DNA from: Gammaproteobacteria bacterium
GTDB taxonomy: Bacteria; Pseudomonadota; Gammaproteobacteria; BMS3Bbin11
Length of the DNA stretch: 14,015 nucleotides
NCBI GenBank assembly: GCA_030617565.1
Contig: JAUWVE010000018.1
Coordinates: forward strand, 1 to 14,015
Reading direction: 5' to 3'
Shown: positions 6,864 to 14,015 of the stretch, piece after piece
Numbering within the stretch: position 1 is the first letter of the stretch
How the letters are laid out: every line of letters begins with the position of its first letter
Translations under genes and position numbers: made by a program
Notes under the pieces: generated by a model
Databases searched by the model: none
The model's input: the letters and a program-made list of their open reading frames with translations, nothing else
What the model was told of the DNA's origin: nothing

Positions 6864-6883
6864 AATCAGGGGCTCCTTAAGCT
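6864..6883. repeat. Lone copy of the MITE terminal repeat
   Basis: AATCAGGGGCTCCTTAA (6864-6880) matches 15 of 17 bases of the right terminal repeat of the palindromic element at 12530-12694, in the same orientation. No matching left end was found nearby, apart from a very weak TTAA..AACCTC at 6793-6803. It lies in the divergent promoter region between the lipid transporter operon and the phosphorylase gene. It may be a decayed element or a chance match. Confidence 0.35.
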
Positions 6884-6937
6884 TTGTGTCATACTTAAAA
6901 GTGCCCTTAAATAACAAAACTGAAACAGGGAAAAAAT

Positions 6938-8455
6938 ATGAGCACCCTGACTCTTCGCCAGGTCGCAATCGACACCTATAAAGAAAACGTCGCCTACCTG
7001 CATCGGGATTGCAAGCTGTATCGCAGTGAGGGATTTCAGGCCCTGAACAAGATCGAAATCCACAAACAGGATAATGGCCAGCCGATTATTGCTGTACTGA
7101 ATGTTGTCGATGATGATTCTATTACAGCACCAGGCGAATTGGGTTTGTGTGAACAGGCCTTTATTCAACTTGGACATAAAGAAGGGACAGCAGTACGGAT
7201 CGCCCATGCCAGAAAACCTGCCTCACTCAAGGCCGTGCGCAGGAAGATCGCCGGCGATCGTCTGAATTTTGACGATTACCTGAGTATCGCTCGGGATATA
7301 GTCGGTAACCGCTACTCGAAGATAGAGATAGCCGCCTTCCTTGTTGCATGCTCTGAAACCGGTCTCGAGCGTGACGAAGTGCTGCACCTGACCAATGCCA
7401 TGATCGATACTGGCAAGCGCCTTGACTGGGGAGAACCCCTGGTCGTTGACAAGCATTGTATTGGTGGAATTCCAGGGAATCGCACCACCATGCTCATCGT
7501 ACCCATCGTGGCTGCACACGGCATGCTGATACCCAAGACATCCAGTCGCGCCATCACCTCACCTGCCGGTACAGCAGATACAATGGAGGTCCTGGCCGAG
7601 GTAGAACTTTCGCCGGATAAGCTGCACGAGATCGTACGAAGTCAACGGGCCTGTCTGGCATGGGGTGGCACAGCAGGACTGGCACCAGTAGATGATGTCC
7701 TGATATCCGTTGAACGACCTCTATCGATGGATTCCCCTGGTCAGCTGGTAGCATCGATCCTGTCAAAAAAAGTTGCTGCAGGAGCTACTCACCTGATTAT
7801 CGATATCCCGATTGGCACAACGGCCAAGATCCGCAGCCGCAATCATGCACTGGCCCTGCGCAAACTGTTCGAGTACGTTGGCGATCACCTCGGGCTGCAT
7901 CTAGAAGTAGTGCTGACTGATGGACGGCAACCTGTTGGCCGGGGCATCGGACCCGTGCTGGAAGCACGCGACATTATGCAGGTATTGGAAAACGATCCAG
8001 CTGCACCACTAGATTTACGTGAAAAGGCCCTGCAGCTGGCGGGCAGGATCCTTGAGTTTGACCCTGATGTGCGGGGTGGACAGGGCTATGCCATTGCGCG
8101 TGACATTCTGGACTCCGGCAGGGCACTGGCAAAGATGCAGGCCATTATTGATGCACAGGGTAAAAACCAGGCACCTTCTGCAGTCGGTCATTTGTACCAT
8201 GAAGTACTGGCCAGCCGCGCTGGACGAGTGACTGCCATCGACAACATGCAACTGGCACATATAGCACGTCTGGCAGGTGCCCCTATGGACAAAGGCGCTG
8301 GTGTCGACCTGCACAGAAAACTTGGTGACACGGTAACTGCAGGCGACCCTCTCTATTCTATCTATGCCGAGTTCCCGGCTGATTTTGACTTTGCCCGCGA
8401 AGCGGCCGAACAGGACTCAGGGTACAGCATCGGCGGCGGAAAGCATGATGAATGA
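6938..8455 (+). CDS. AMP phosphorylase / thymidine phosphorylase family enzyme
   Basis: A 505-aa member of the long branch of the thymidine phosphorylase superfamily, which has an extra N-terminal domain (about 1-85) absent from E. coli DeoA. The core reads VDKHCIGGIPGNRTT (170-184) and IPKTSSRAITSPAGTADTMEVLA (198-220). The GGxPGNRTT and TSSRAITSPAGTADTME forms are those of archaeal AMP phosphorylase; DeoA has GGVGD and GRGLGHTGGTLDK instead. A C-terminal PYNP_C-like domain lies at about 430-490. Archaeal enzymes convert AMP plus phosphate to adenine and ribose-1,5-bisphosphate; bacterial relatives are usually labelled putative thymidine phosphorylase, untested. The Ser of the KHS motif is Cys174 here. 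AGGGA six bases before the ATG supports the start. It is 39 nt upstream of a PRPP-synthetase-like gene, probably in one operon. Substrate choice between AMP and a nucleoside is open. Confidence 0.9.
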   Translation: MSTLTLRQVAIDTYKENVAYLHRDCKLYRSEGFQALNKIEIHKQDNGQPIIAVLNVVDDDSITAPGELGLCEQAFIQLGHKEGTAVRIAHARKPASLKAVRRKIAGDRLNFDDYLSIARDIVGNRYSKIEIAAFLVACSETGLERDEVLHLTNAMIDTGKRLDWGEPLVVDKHCIGGIPGNRTTMLIVPIVAAHGMLIPKTSSRAITSPAGTADTMEVLAEVELSPDKLHEIVRSQRACLAWGGTAGLAPVDDVLISVERPLSMDSPGQLVASILSKKVAAGATHLIIDIPIGTTAKIRSRNHALALRKLFEYVGDHLGLHLEVVLTDGRQPVGRGIGPVLEARDIMQVLENDPAAPLDLREKALQLAGRILEFDPDVRGGQGYAIARDILDSGRALAKMQAIIDAQGKNQAPSAVGHLYHEVLASRAGRVTAIDNMQLAHIARLAGAPMDKGAGVDLHRKLGDTVTAGDPLYSIYAEFPADFDFAREAAEQDSGYSIGGGKHDE

Positions 8456-8494
8456 TCAACTGCTGCAAGTCATGCCCACTGGAGTAACCACGTG

Positions 8495-9388
8495 ATGTCC
8501 TACAGTAATAGAAATAGAAAAGGACTGCTTCTCGGTTTCCCTGAATACAGTGCACCTGCCCGGGGCCTGGCAGCAGCCGCAGGACTGGATTATGCAGAGA
8601 TCGACGTACACCACTTCCCCGATGGTGAGAGCCGGGTATTGCTGCCCGAACCATTACCGGAACGCCTGGTGATATGCCGCAGCCTGAATCAGCCGAACGA
8701 AAAACTGGTAGAACTTGCTTTAGCTGCATCCACTGCAAGAGAACTGGGCGCAGGAGAAATTATCCTGGTTGCACCTTATTTGTGCTACATGCGCCAGGAC
8801 AAGGCCTTCCATCCTGGAGAGGCTGTCAGCCAGCGTATCATCGGTAAACTGCTCGCGAGCTGGTTCGATGGACTGATTACTGTAGACCCGCACCTGCATC
8901 GTGTGCATCATCTGCAAGATGCTGTACCCGTTGCGAAGGCAAAATTGCTCAATGCCACCGAAGCCATGGCCGTCTATCTTGATAGCAGACTGGACAATCC
9001 AGTATTAATTGGTCCGGATGAAGAATCGGAACAATGGGTCACGGCCATTGCACAGCGAAATCAGTTTGAATTCCATGTCGCCCGCAAACTGCGCTTCGGT
9101 GACAGTGATGTTCAGGTTACTTTACCAGATGCAGATTACCGCGGACGGCACATTGTTCTGGTCGATGACGTTGCAAGCACCGGACGCACCCTTGAAGCCG
9201 CGAGCAGGAATCTCATCCCCTACCAGCCTGCCAGCATTAGCGTCATGGTGACACATGCACTGTTTGTTGATGATGCACAGGAGCGACTCAAAGATGCTGG
9301 TGTTGATAAGATATGGAGTTGCGACAGCATTATCCACCCGACAAACAGAATCGCACTGGCAGAATCTCTCGCACAGGCATTGATTTAA
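8495..9388 (+). CDS. Ribose-phosphate pyrophosphokinase-like protein
   Basis: A 297-aa protein of the PRPP synthetase family (ATP + ribose-5-phosphate to PRPP + AMP), slightly shorter than the usual 315 aa. Motifs from the ATG at 8495: FPDGE (41-45), the ATP-binding loop CYMRQDKAFHPGE (97-109), TVDPHLHR (129-136), the catalytic KLR pair (198-200) and the ribose-phosphate/PRPP loop VLVDDVASTGRT (221-232). The RQDKxFxPGE form and GPDEESEQWV in place of APDxGG resemble archaeal and divergent bacterial homologues, so it is probably not the housekeeping Prs. A GTG one codon earlier (8492) sits 7 nt from GGAG and is also possible. Coupling with the phosphorylase suggests recycling of the ribose phosphate released from nucleotides; direct use of ribose-1,5-bisphosphate is only a speculation. 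Confidence 0.88.
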   Translation: MSYSNRNRKGLLLGFPEYSAPARGLAAAAGLDYAEIDVHHFPDGESRVLLPEPLPERLVICRSLNQPNEKLVELALAASTARELGAGEIILVAPYLCYMRQDKAFHPGEAVSQRIIGKLLASWFDGLITVDPHLHRVHHLQDAVPVAKAKLLNATEAMAVYLDSRLDNPVLIGPDEESEQWVTAIAQRNQFEFHVARKLRFGDSDVQVTLPDADYRGRHIVLVDDVASTGRTLEAASRNLIPYQPASISVMVTHALFVDDAQERLKDAGVDKIWSCDSIIHPTNRIALAESLAQALI

Positions 9389-9396
9389 CTGCAAGT

Positions 9397-9421
9397 AACG
9401 TGATCTATCGAAATCACGGTT
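9397..9421. terminator. Possible bidirectional terminator between convergent genes
   Basis: CGTGAT (9399-9404) and ATCACG (9413-9418) form a 6-bp stem with an 8-nt loop, extendable by AA/TT with a one-base bulge. It fills most of the 54-bp gap between two convergent stops. T-rich sequence follows only loosely, so the call rests mainly on position. Confidence 0.35.
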
Positions 9422-9442
9422 TCGCTCGGATTTCTTTCCTGC

Positions 9443-10588
9443 TTAAAATGGCAACTGGATCTCTTTCGCACTTTCCATGATTTCAATCGCTTTTTCTAAA
9501 TCGAGCTGATCGGGATTCTCTGTTGATTGGGCTTGCAGTCGTTTGTAGAGTTCTGCCTGTTCCCAGGTCTGGTGCACTCCATTTTCATCCTGTACGTAAG
9601 CGGCCCAGGGAATAAATTTTGTCAGCGGGAATACCTGCCCTTCCTGAGGTGAGATGTCTACATTCAATCCTGATATAAACAGAACCTTCTTATTTCTATA
9701 TGCGGGCTCATTTATAATGGTTCTAAATGTACGGTCAAACTCAACCTGGGTGTTTGCCTGTGCAGCTGTAAGTGCCGGCCACTCTGATGAAACAATATAC
9801 GGCATAACATCAAGCAGGTTATTCTCCAGATGATCTCGTCCTTCCTGTTGAAAACTGATATCACGTTTAAAATAGAACATATCGGGATGTAAATGTTGAC
9901 CTATAGGCTCACCTGGATCAGTTTTCCATTCATCGTAAGCCAGGCTGGCCACTAGTGCTGGTGATGCAGAAAAAACCTTTGCTGTACTTTTTGATAATTC
10001 AGGAACAGGATTGCCTTCGGAATCCACTTGCACGAGCTTATCTAATTTAAGCATCAGACCCTGCTCACGATCTTCATGCAACAGTAAATTATCTACAACA
10101 ACTTTATAGCCATCATTTCCTTTATAAAGATGAATATTCTTACGGGCAAACTCATATTCACGCAAATACCATTCAAGTTCGCCGCAGATTTTTCCGCAAC
10201 TGGTGGTCTCGCTGGTGTCTTCTGTCTGCAATCTTCGGTATACCCCAAAACGGCCATTTTCCGGATCATAACCGACGTGACTGGCTTGAATAATAACCAG
10301 GTCTTTGCCGTGATGAGCATGGGGGGCGTGCCTGTCGGTAGCTACGATGCCACCAACCACACCGTGATTAAACGGGAAAGAACCAAAGTGTTTTGCGATC
10401 AAAATTATCGGGTAGCCCTGGCTTTCATCTGAACAGAATGCACGGGATGGCATTATCTTTCCACGTTCGAAACCCAGTGACCTGGCCAGGTTATAAACGC
10501 GCGGCATAAAAAGGCTATAACGAATAGCCACATCAGACATCTGGTAAGCACCCAGGAGATTCGTGATTAAGCCGGTTGTTCCATACAT
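9443..10588 (-). CDS. LCIB/LCIC-family protein, putative beta-type carbonic anhydrase
   Basis: A 381-aa soluble protein without signal peptide or membrane segment. I assign it to the LCIB/C family, first known from the algal CO2-concentrating mechanism and shown in some members to be a beta-carbonic anhydrase. The expected elements appear in order: C-x-D in FCSDES (C52, D54), His in IQASHVGYDPENGRFG (H104), and Cys in TSCGKICGEL (C131 or C135). These would supply the Cys-His-Cys zinc site and the Asp of the catalytic dyad. The C-terminal half (about 200-381) is unlike anything I recognise. AGGA seven bases before the ATG supports the start. The gene is divergent from nhaD across a 343-bp region and convergent with the PRPP-synthetase-like gene. 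The family call is from motif memory, and some bacterial members may be inactive. Confidence 0.6.
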   Translation of the reverse strand: MYGTTGLITNLLGAYQMSDVAIRYSLFMPRVYNLARSLGFERGKIMPSRAFCSDESQGYPIILIAKHFGSFPFNHGVVGGIVATDRHAPHAHHGKDLVIIQASHVGYDPENGRFGVYRRLQTEDTSETTSCGKICGELEWYLREYEFARKNIHLYKGNDGYKVVVDNLLLHEDREQGLMLKLDKLVQVDSEGNPVPELSKSTAKVFSASPALVASLAYDEWKTDPGEPIGQHLHPDMFYFKRDISFQQEGRDHLENNLLDVMPYIVSSEWPALTAAQANTQVEFDRTFRTIINEPAYRNKKVLFISGLNVDISPQEGQVFPLTKFIPWAAYVQDENGVHQTWEQAELYKRLQAQSTENPDQLDLEKAIEIMESAKEIQLPF

Positions 10589-10634
10589 CCTGGTATCCTG
10601 TTTATTTATAATTGATTAAGGAAATAATTAGCTC

Positions 10635-10656
10635 ATAGAGCCTGTCAGGCCTCTAT
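10635..10656. repeat. Imperfect inverted repeat near the LCIB-like gene start
   Basis: ATAGAGCC and GGCCTCTAT flank TGTCA, with one bulged C. It lies 47 bp upstream of the LCIB-like ATG, in position for an operator or a leader hairpin of that gene. Confidence 0.35.
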
Positions 10657-10746
10657 ACTGCCATTATCTTCACTCAAAAGCTTACACGTATGCAACAACA
10701 CCATGAAACATCAATTTTATATTAAATGTCTATCTTTTTGTAATTG

Positions 10747-10776
10747 AAGTGGTGGTTGCTGAGATTACCACCACTT
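10747..10776. repeat. Perfect 10-bp inverted repeat in the LCIB-nhaD gap
   Basis: AAGTGGTGGT (10747-10756) and ACCACCACTT (10767-10776) are exact complements around a 10-nt loop. Arm-to-arm centre distance is about 20 bp, two helical turns, as for a dimeric regulator, and it lies near the middle of the divergent region. Neither strand has a T tract after it, so a terminator is unlikely. It could be an operator or a leader hairpin. Confidence 0.5.
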
Positions 10777-10931
10777 TCTGACCTCAGAGCAGCAAATGAA
10801 TAGCCTGGCTATGATTGCATAAGGCGAACACAAGATGCCAGATCCTTTGAAAGATGGTGTATCATGGCGGCGCTTTTCCCGGTAACAATGATAATAGTGA
10901 TCAATTGGCAATTTTAAAGACATTTGTAGGA

Positions 10932-12365
10932 ATGAAAGTTCAAAATTTAATTATAAAATTTTTTCCTACACTGCTTATTGCAATTCTACCGGGCTCAGCA
11001 ATGGCAGCAGAACATGCCGCTGATTATCTTGATTTGACCTCACACTGGGCAGGCTTTGCCTCTTTAGCACTGTTCTTTGTCGCCTATTTGTTAGTAATGG
11101 CAGAAGAATTCACCCATTTGCGAAAATCCAAACCGGTTATCCTTGCCGCAGGTATTATCTGGGGAATCATCGGCTGGGTTTACACCAGTCACGGCATGGG
11201 TCATGCAGCAGAACAAGCTGTCCGGCATAATCTGCTGGAGTATGCTGAACTGATGCTGTTCCTGCTCGTAGCCATGACCTATATCAATGCGATGGAGGAA
11301 CGGCGGGTGTTTGATGCCTTGCGCGCCTGGCTGGTCCGCAGTGGCTTTGGCTTTCGCTCATTGTTCTGGATTACCGGCATACTGGCATTTTTTATCTCAC
11401 CCATCGCCGACAACCTGACCACTGCGCTGTTGATGTGCGCCGTCGTACTGGCTGTTGGCGGCGACAACAGTCGCTTTGTCACCCTGGCATGTATCAATAT
11501 CGTGGTGGCTGCCAATGCTGGAGGGGCCTTCTCACCCTTTGGTGATATCACTACCTTGATGGTGTGGCAGAAAGGTATCGTAGACTTCTGGACCTTTTTC
11601 AACCTCTTTATCCCGGCGGTAGTTAACTACCTGGTACCCGCAGCGATCATGCATTTCGCCGTACCCAACGTTAAGCCAGAGGCATCGGGAGAACAGGTAC
11701 AAATGCAGAGAGGTGCACGCAGGATCATTGCCCTGTTTCTCGCCACCATTGCTACCGCCGTCTCATTCCATAATTTTTTAACCCTGCCGCCGGTAATAGG
11801 CATGTTGACAGGTCTGGCCTATCTGCAGATTTTTGGCTTCTACCTGAAAAAAACAGCTCACAAGGATCATCATGGAGTACCGGATAATGCTGAGCATGAT
11901 GGTCAGATGGGCTCGCCGGTTGCATTCGACGTATTCACCCCTGTCGCCAGGGCAGAATGGGATACCCTGTTCTTTTTCTACGGCGTTGTACTCTGTGTCG
12001 GTGGACTCGGATTTATTGGATACCTGGGGATGGTTTCCGAGATGATGTACACGGGCTGGGGGGCAACTTATGCCAATGTCGCCGTCGGTGTCATCTCTGC
12101 AATTGTTGATAATATTCCCGTTATGTTTGCAGTACTGACCATGAATCCCGACATGTCTACCGGGCAATGGTTGCTGGTCACTCTAACTGCGGGCGTTGGC
12201 GGCTCACTGCTCTCAGTGGGTTCTGCAGCAGGTGTTGCGCTGATGGGCCAGGCTCGGGGTAAATACACCTTCTTTGGCCACCTCAAATGGACCCCGGCAA
12301 TTGCAGTCGGCTATGTCGCCAGCATCCTGACACATATGGCTGTCAACAGTGCCTTTTTCACTTGA
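10932..12365 (+). CDS. nhaD: NhaD-type Na+/H+ antiporter
   Basis: From the ATG at 10932 the protein has 477 aa and starts with a cleavable-looking signal peptide ending AMA-AE (about residue 25), as NhaD proteins do. The family pattern is clear: LDLTSHWAGF, YLLVMAEEFTHLRKSKPV, the conserved SPIADNLTTALLM (156-168), NAGGAFSPFGDITTLMVWQKG (195-215), and VDNIPVMFAVL. These Asp-Asn and Asp-Thr sites are the likely ion-binding residues. There are about 12 membrane segments and a His-rich cytoplasmic loop (HKDHHGVPDNAEHDG). It expels Na+ (or Li+) for protons at alkaline pH. The frame is open to an ATG at 10854, but the extra 26 residues are unlike the family. The ribosome binding site before 10932 (TAGGA) touches the ATG, so the start is not certain. 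Confidence 0.93.
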   Translation: MKVQNLIIKFFPTLLIAILPGSAMAAEHAADYLDLTSHWAGFASLALFFVAYLLVMAEEFTHLRKSKPVILAAGIIWGIIGWVYTSHGMGHAAEQAVRHNLLEYAELMLFLLVAMTYINAMEERRVFDALRAWLVRSGFGFRSLFWITGILAFFISPIADNLTTALLMCAVVLAVGGDNSRFVTLACINIVVAANAGGAFSPFGDITTLMVWQKGIVDFWTFFNLFIPAVVNYLVPAAIMHFAVPNVKPEASGEQVQMQRGARRIIALFLATIATAVSFHNFLTLPPVIGMLTGLAYLQIFGFYLKKTAHKDHHGVPDNAEHDGQMGSPVAFDVFTPVARAEWDTLFFFYGVVLCVGGLGFIGYLGMVSEMMYTGWGATYANVAVGVISAIVDNIPVMFAVLTMNPDMSTGQWLLVTLTAGVGGSLLSVGSAAGVALMGQARGKYTFFGHLKWTPAIAVGYVASILTHMAVNSAFFT

Positions 12366-12529
12366 AAGTGATCATCGATACAGAAATTCCCAGGATAGTA
12401 AAGATGCCACAAACTACTGCTCAGCCGTCAGTTGAAAACAGGGATACAATCACCTCTGTGGATGAAATTCACTGAAAAAATCACTCCGTACTGAACTCAT
12501 TTACCCGCTATTGGTCATATGAGAAGATA
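12366..12529. other. Intergenic stretch after nhaD
   Basis: The first 164 bp of the 367-bp gap before the acetolactate synthase gene show no gene with a ribosome binding site. A tiny hairpin, CACT-TGAA-AGTG (12358-12369), overlaps the nhaD stop. No clear intrinsic terminator was seen. The rest of the gap is the MITE-like element and a 38-bp leader. Confidence 0.5.
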
Positions 12530-12694
12530 TAAGGAAACTCTGATCAATTCATGAACTCGTATCTTACGCCTAAAAAATCCAGTTTTTTCGTTGTAAACCT
12601 TCGCAATAGCTAGCTATTACATGCGATTTACGCCTCAAACCTGAATATTTTAGATCGTAATCTACTTCGTCCAGAATTAATCAGAGGTTCCTTA
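12530..12694. mobile_element. Palindromic MITE-like element, about 165 bp
   Basis: The ends form a 21-bp terminal inverted repeat: TAAGGAAACTCTGATCAATTC at the left (12530-12550) and the complement of GAATTAATCAGAGGTTCCTTA at the right (12674-12694), with 19 of 21 positions matching. The exact centre is a 14-bp palindrome, AATAGCTAGCTATT (12605-12618), and further symmetric stretches (GTAAA at 12592, TTTAC at 12627; ACG blocks) show that the whole element is a decayed long palindrome. TA directly flanks the AGGAA/TTCCT ends on both sides, compatible with a two-base TA target duplication. It encodes no protein, so it would depend on a transposase elsewhere. It ends 38 bp before the acetolactate synthase ATG. 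Confidence 0.6.
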
Positions 12695-12732
12695 AAGAAA
12701 ATAACTACAAATTCTAAAAGAAGGAAGTGACA

Positions 12733-14015
12733 ATGAATGGAGCAGAACTTTTTGTCCGCTGTCTGGAAAATGAAGATGTTGAATATATCTACGGCATCCC
12801 TGGCGAAGAAAATATCGCCGTCATGGATGTACTGCTGGATAGTTCAATCAACTTTATAACTACACGGCATGAACAGGGAGCTGCGTTCATGGCTGATGTA
12901 CAGGGACGACTGACCGGTAAGGCCGGGGTGTGTCTTGCAACACTTGGACCAGGTGCCACGAACCTGATCACCGGCTTTGCGGATGCCAACATGGATCATG
13001 CACCTATAGTCGGCATTGCCGGCCAGGGTGCAACAACCCGCTTGCATAAAGAAAGTCATCAAATTCTGGATCTGGTCAACCTGTTTGAGCCCATCTCCAA
13101 GTACAGCACCCAGGCGCGCGAACCTGAGATTATTCCTGAAATTGTTCGCAAAGCATTCAAGGTATCGCAGGCTGAAAAACCCGGTGGCTGTTTTATTGAT
13201 TTACCGGAAAACATTGCAGGAGCAGAAGTCATCGGCAAAGAACCGCTTAAAGTTCAGAGTGCAGAGCCGCCGACACCACCTGAATCAAAAATGATACAGG
13301 CAGCAGAACTCATTTCAAATGCCCGATTCCCACTAATCATGGCCGGCAATGGTGTCATTCGGGGCAATGCATCAGAGGATCTGGTTGCCTTTGCCGAAAA
13401 GCTTAATATTCCGGTAGCGACAACATTCATGGCAAAAGGTGCAATCCCTTTTTCACATGAGCTTTCACTGGGTGCCGTTGGCCTGCAGGCCAGTGACTAT
13501 GTCTCCTGTGGCTTCGACCGGGCCGATGTGATTATCTGCGTGGGTTATGACATCGTCGAATACCACCCTGAACTATGGAATCATGATAAAAAAGCTAAAC
13601 TGATTCATATCAATCCTTCAGCCGCAGAGGTAGATGAATACTACATCGTAGAGTGCGGTGTCATCGGTAGTATTTCGCGTGCACTTAACGGCATATCGGA
13701 ACTCGCCACACCGAATCAGGAAAACAATGCTCAACATCTACGGCAGGCAATAGTCAATGTTATTACTGCACATGCCAACAGCCAGTCTTTCCCGTTAAAG
13801 CCACAGAAGATACTATGGGATATCCGCCAGGTGCTTAATGCTGATGATATCGTTATCTCTGATGTCGGTGCACATAAAATGTGGGTGGCACGCATGTACC
13901 AGGCTGAAAAACCTAACACCTGCATAATATCCAATGGGTTTGCCTCGATGGGAATAGCGGTTCCGGGTGCCCTTGCAGCTAAACTGCAGCACCCGGATAA
14001 AACCATTGTTGCAGT
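12733..14015 (+). CDS. Acetolactate synthase-type ThDP-dependent enzyme (3' end beyond window)
   Basis: The frame is open from ATG 12733 to the edge, 427 residues, so about 120-150 are missing. AAGGAAG five bases before the ATG supports the start. The N-terminal ThDP pyrimidine domain has YGIPGEEN (20-27) and the catalytic Glu47 in TTRHEQGAAFMADVQGRLTG, followed by ATLGPGATNLITG. The central domain (about 190-330) and the beginning of the pyrophosphate domain (DVGAHKMWVARMY, SNGFASMGIAVPGA) follow; the metal-binding GD..N motif lies past the edge. The GAHxxWxAR form resembles catabolic AlsS more than biosynthetic IlvB, which has GQHQMW. The reaction would be two pyruvate to acetolactate plus CO2, in the cytoplasm. 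A regulatory small subunit would be downstream, unseen. Other members of the ThDP decarboxylase family cannot be excluded. Confidence 0.85.
   Translation, partial: MNGAELFVRCLENEDVEYIYGIPGEENIAVMDVLLDSSINFITTRHEQGAAFMADVQGRLTGKAGVCLATLGPGATNLITGFADANMDHAPIVGIAGQGATTRLHKESHQILDLVNLFEPISKYSTQAREPEIIPEIVRKAFKVSQAEKPGGCFIDLPENIAGAEVIGKEPLKVQSAEPPTPPESKMIQAAELISNARFPLIMAGNGVIRGNASEDLVAFAEKLNIPVATTFMAKGAIPFSHELSLGAVGLQASDYVSCGFDRADVIICVGYDIVEYHPELWNHDKKAKLIHINPSAAEVDEYYIVECGVIGSISRALNGISELATPNQENNAQHLRQAIVNVITAHANSQSFPLKPQKILWDIRQVLNADDIVISDVGAHKMWVARMYQAEKPNTCIISNGFASMGIAVPGALAAKLQHPDKTIVA

Larger units (their letters stand above)
10589..10931. other. Divergent intergenic region between LCIB-like gene and nhaD
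   Basis: This 343-bp AT-rich stretch must hold the promoters of both genes. It contains two hairpins, listed separately. A TATGAT at 10810-10815 could be a -10 box for nhaD but has no convincing -35 partner. No coding sequence with a ribosome binding site was seen, although the nhaD frame is open back to an ATG at 10854. Confidence 0.6.

Noticed and set aside
6793..6883. A complete second MITE of about 90 bp
   Set aside because: The putative left end (TTAA..AACCTC) matches only about 8 of 12 positions and there is no central palindrome.
8015..8314. Cys/His-rich 99-aa minus-strand frame that might suggest a zinc protein
   Set aside because: It is antisense to the well-conserved phosphorylase; the Cys and His residues come from complementary codons and there is no ribosome binding site.
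12287..12475. A 62-aa reading frame overlapping the end of nhaD
   Set aside because: It starts inside the conserved nhaD C-terminus in another frame, has no ribosome binding site and resembles no known protein.
12571..12588. AAAAAA-TCCAG-TTTTTT as an intrinsic terminator for nhaD
   Set aside because: The stem has no GC pairs; it is better explained as part of the palindromic element.

Overview
The window looks like ordinary chromosomal sequence from a gammaproteobacterium with moderate GC. The protein families (CsrA almost identical in motif to the enterobacterial form, a YheT-type hydrolase, an Mla-like lipid transporter with PqiC-type lipoprotein, NhaD antiporter) and the dense, short-spaced operons fit that group. 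An LCIB-like carbonic anhydrase and an AMP-phosphorylase-type enzyme hint at a free-living, possibly autotrophic (sulfur- or methane-oxidiser-like) marine or saline organism; this last point is inference. No phage, CRISPR, rRNA or tRNA gene was seen.

Layout. 1-287 is the 3' end of a YheT-family hydrolase (+). 411-1037 (-) is a hemolysin III/PAQR membrane protein. 1268-2452 (-) is a membrane-anchored GGDEF diguanylate cyclase preceded by a small unrecognised 94-aa gene (2517-2801, -). Divergent from these, csrA (3041-3223, +) begins at a GTG with a strong Shine-Dalgarno. The gap between the small gene and csrA contains a perfect 12-bp inverted repeat. Downstream of csrA lies a hairpin whose loop carries a near-consensus CsrA binding site.

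3350-6728 (-) is a four-gene overlapping operon for a Mla/MCE-type lipid ABC transporter, in transcriptional order STAS-MlaE permease, MlaF-like ATPase, MlaD-like MCE protein, and an auxiliary outer-membrane lipoprotein. Divergent from it, 6938-9388 (+) is a two-gene operon of an AMP/thymidine phosphorylase family enzyme and a PRPP-synthetase-like protein, which together suggest a nucleotide phosphorolysis/PRPP salvage route.

Convergent with that pair is an LCIB-type putative carbonic anhydrase (9443-10588, -). It shares a 343-bp intergenic region, containing a perfect 10-bp hairpin, with a divergent nhaD Na+/H+ antiporter gene (10932-12365, +). A 367-bp gap follows, occupied in its right half by a palindromic MITE-like element (about 12530-12694) that ends just upstream of an acetolactate-synthase-type ThDP enzyme (12733 to the window edge, incomplete). 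The least-described items are the LCIB/NhaD pair, the csrA-flanking RNA structures, the phosphorylase/PRPP-synthetase pair and the MITE.
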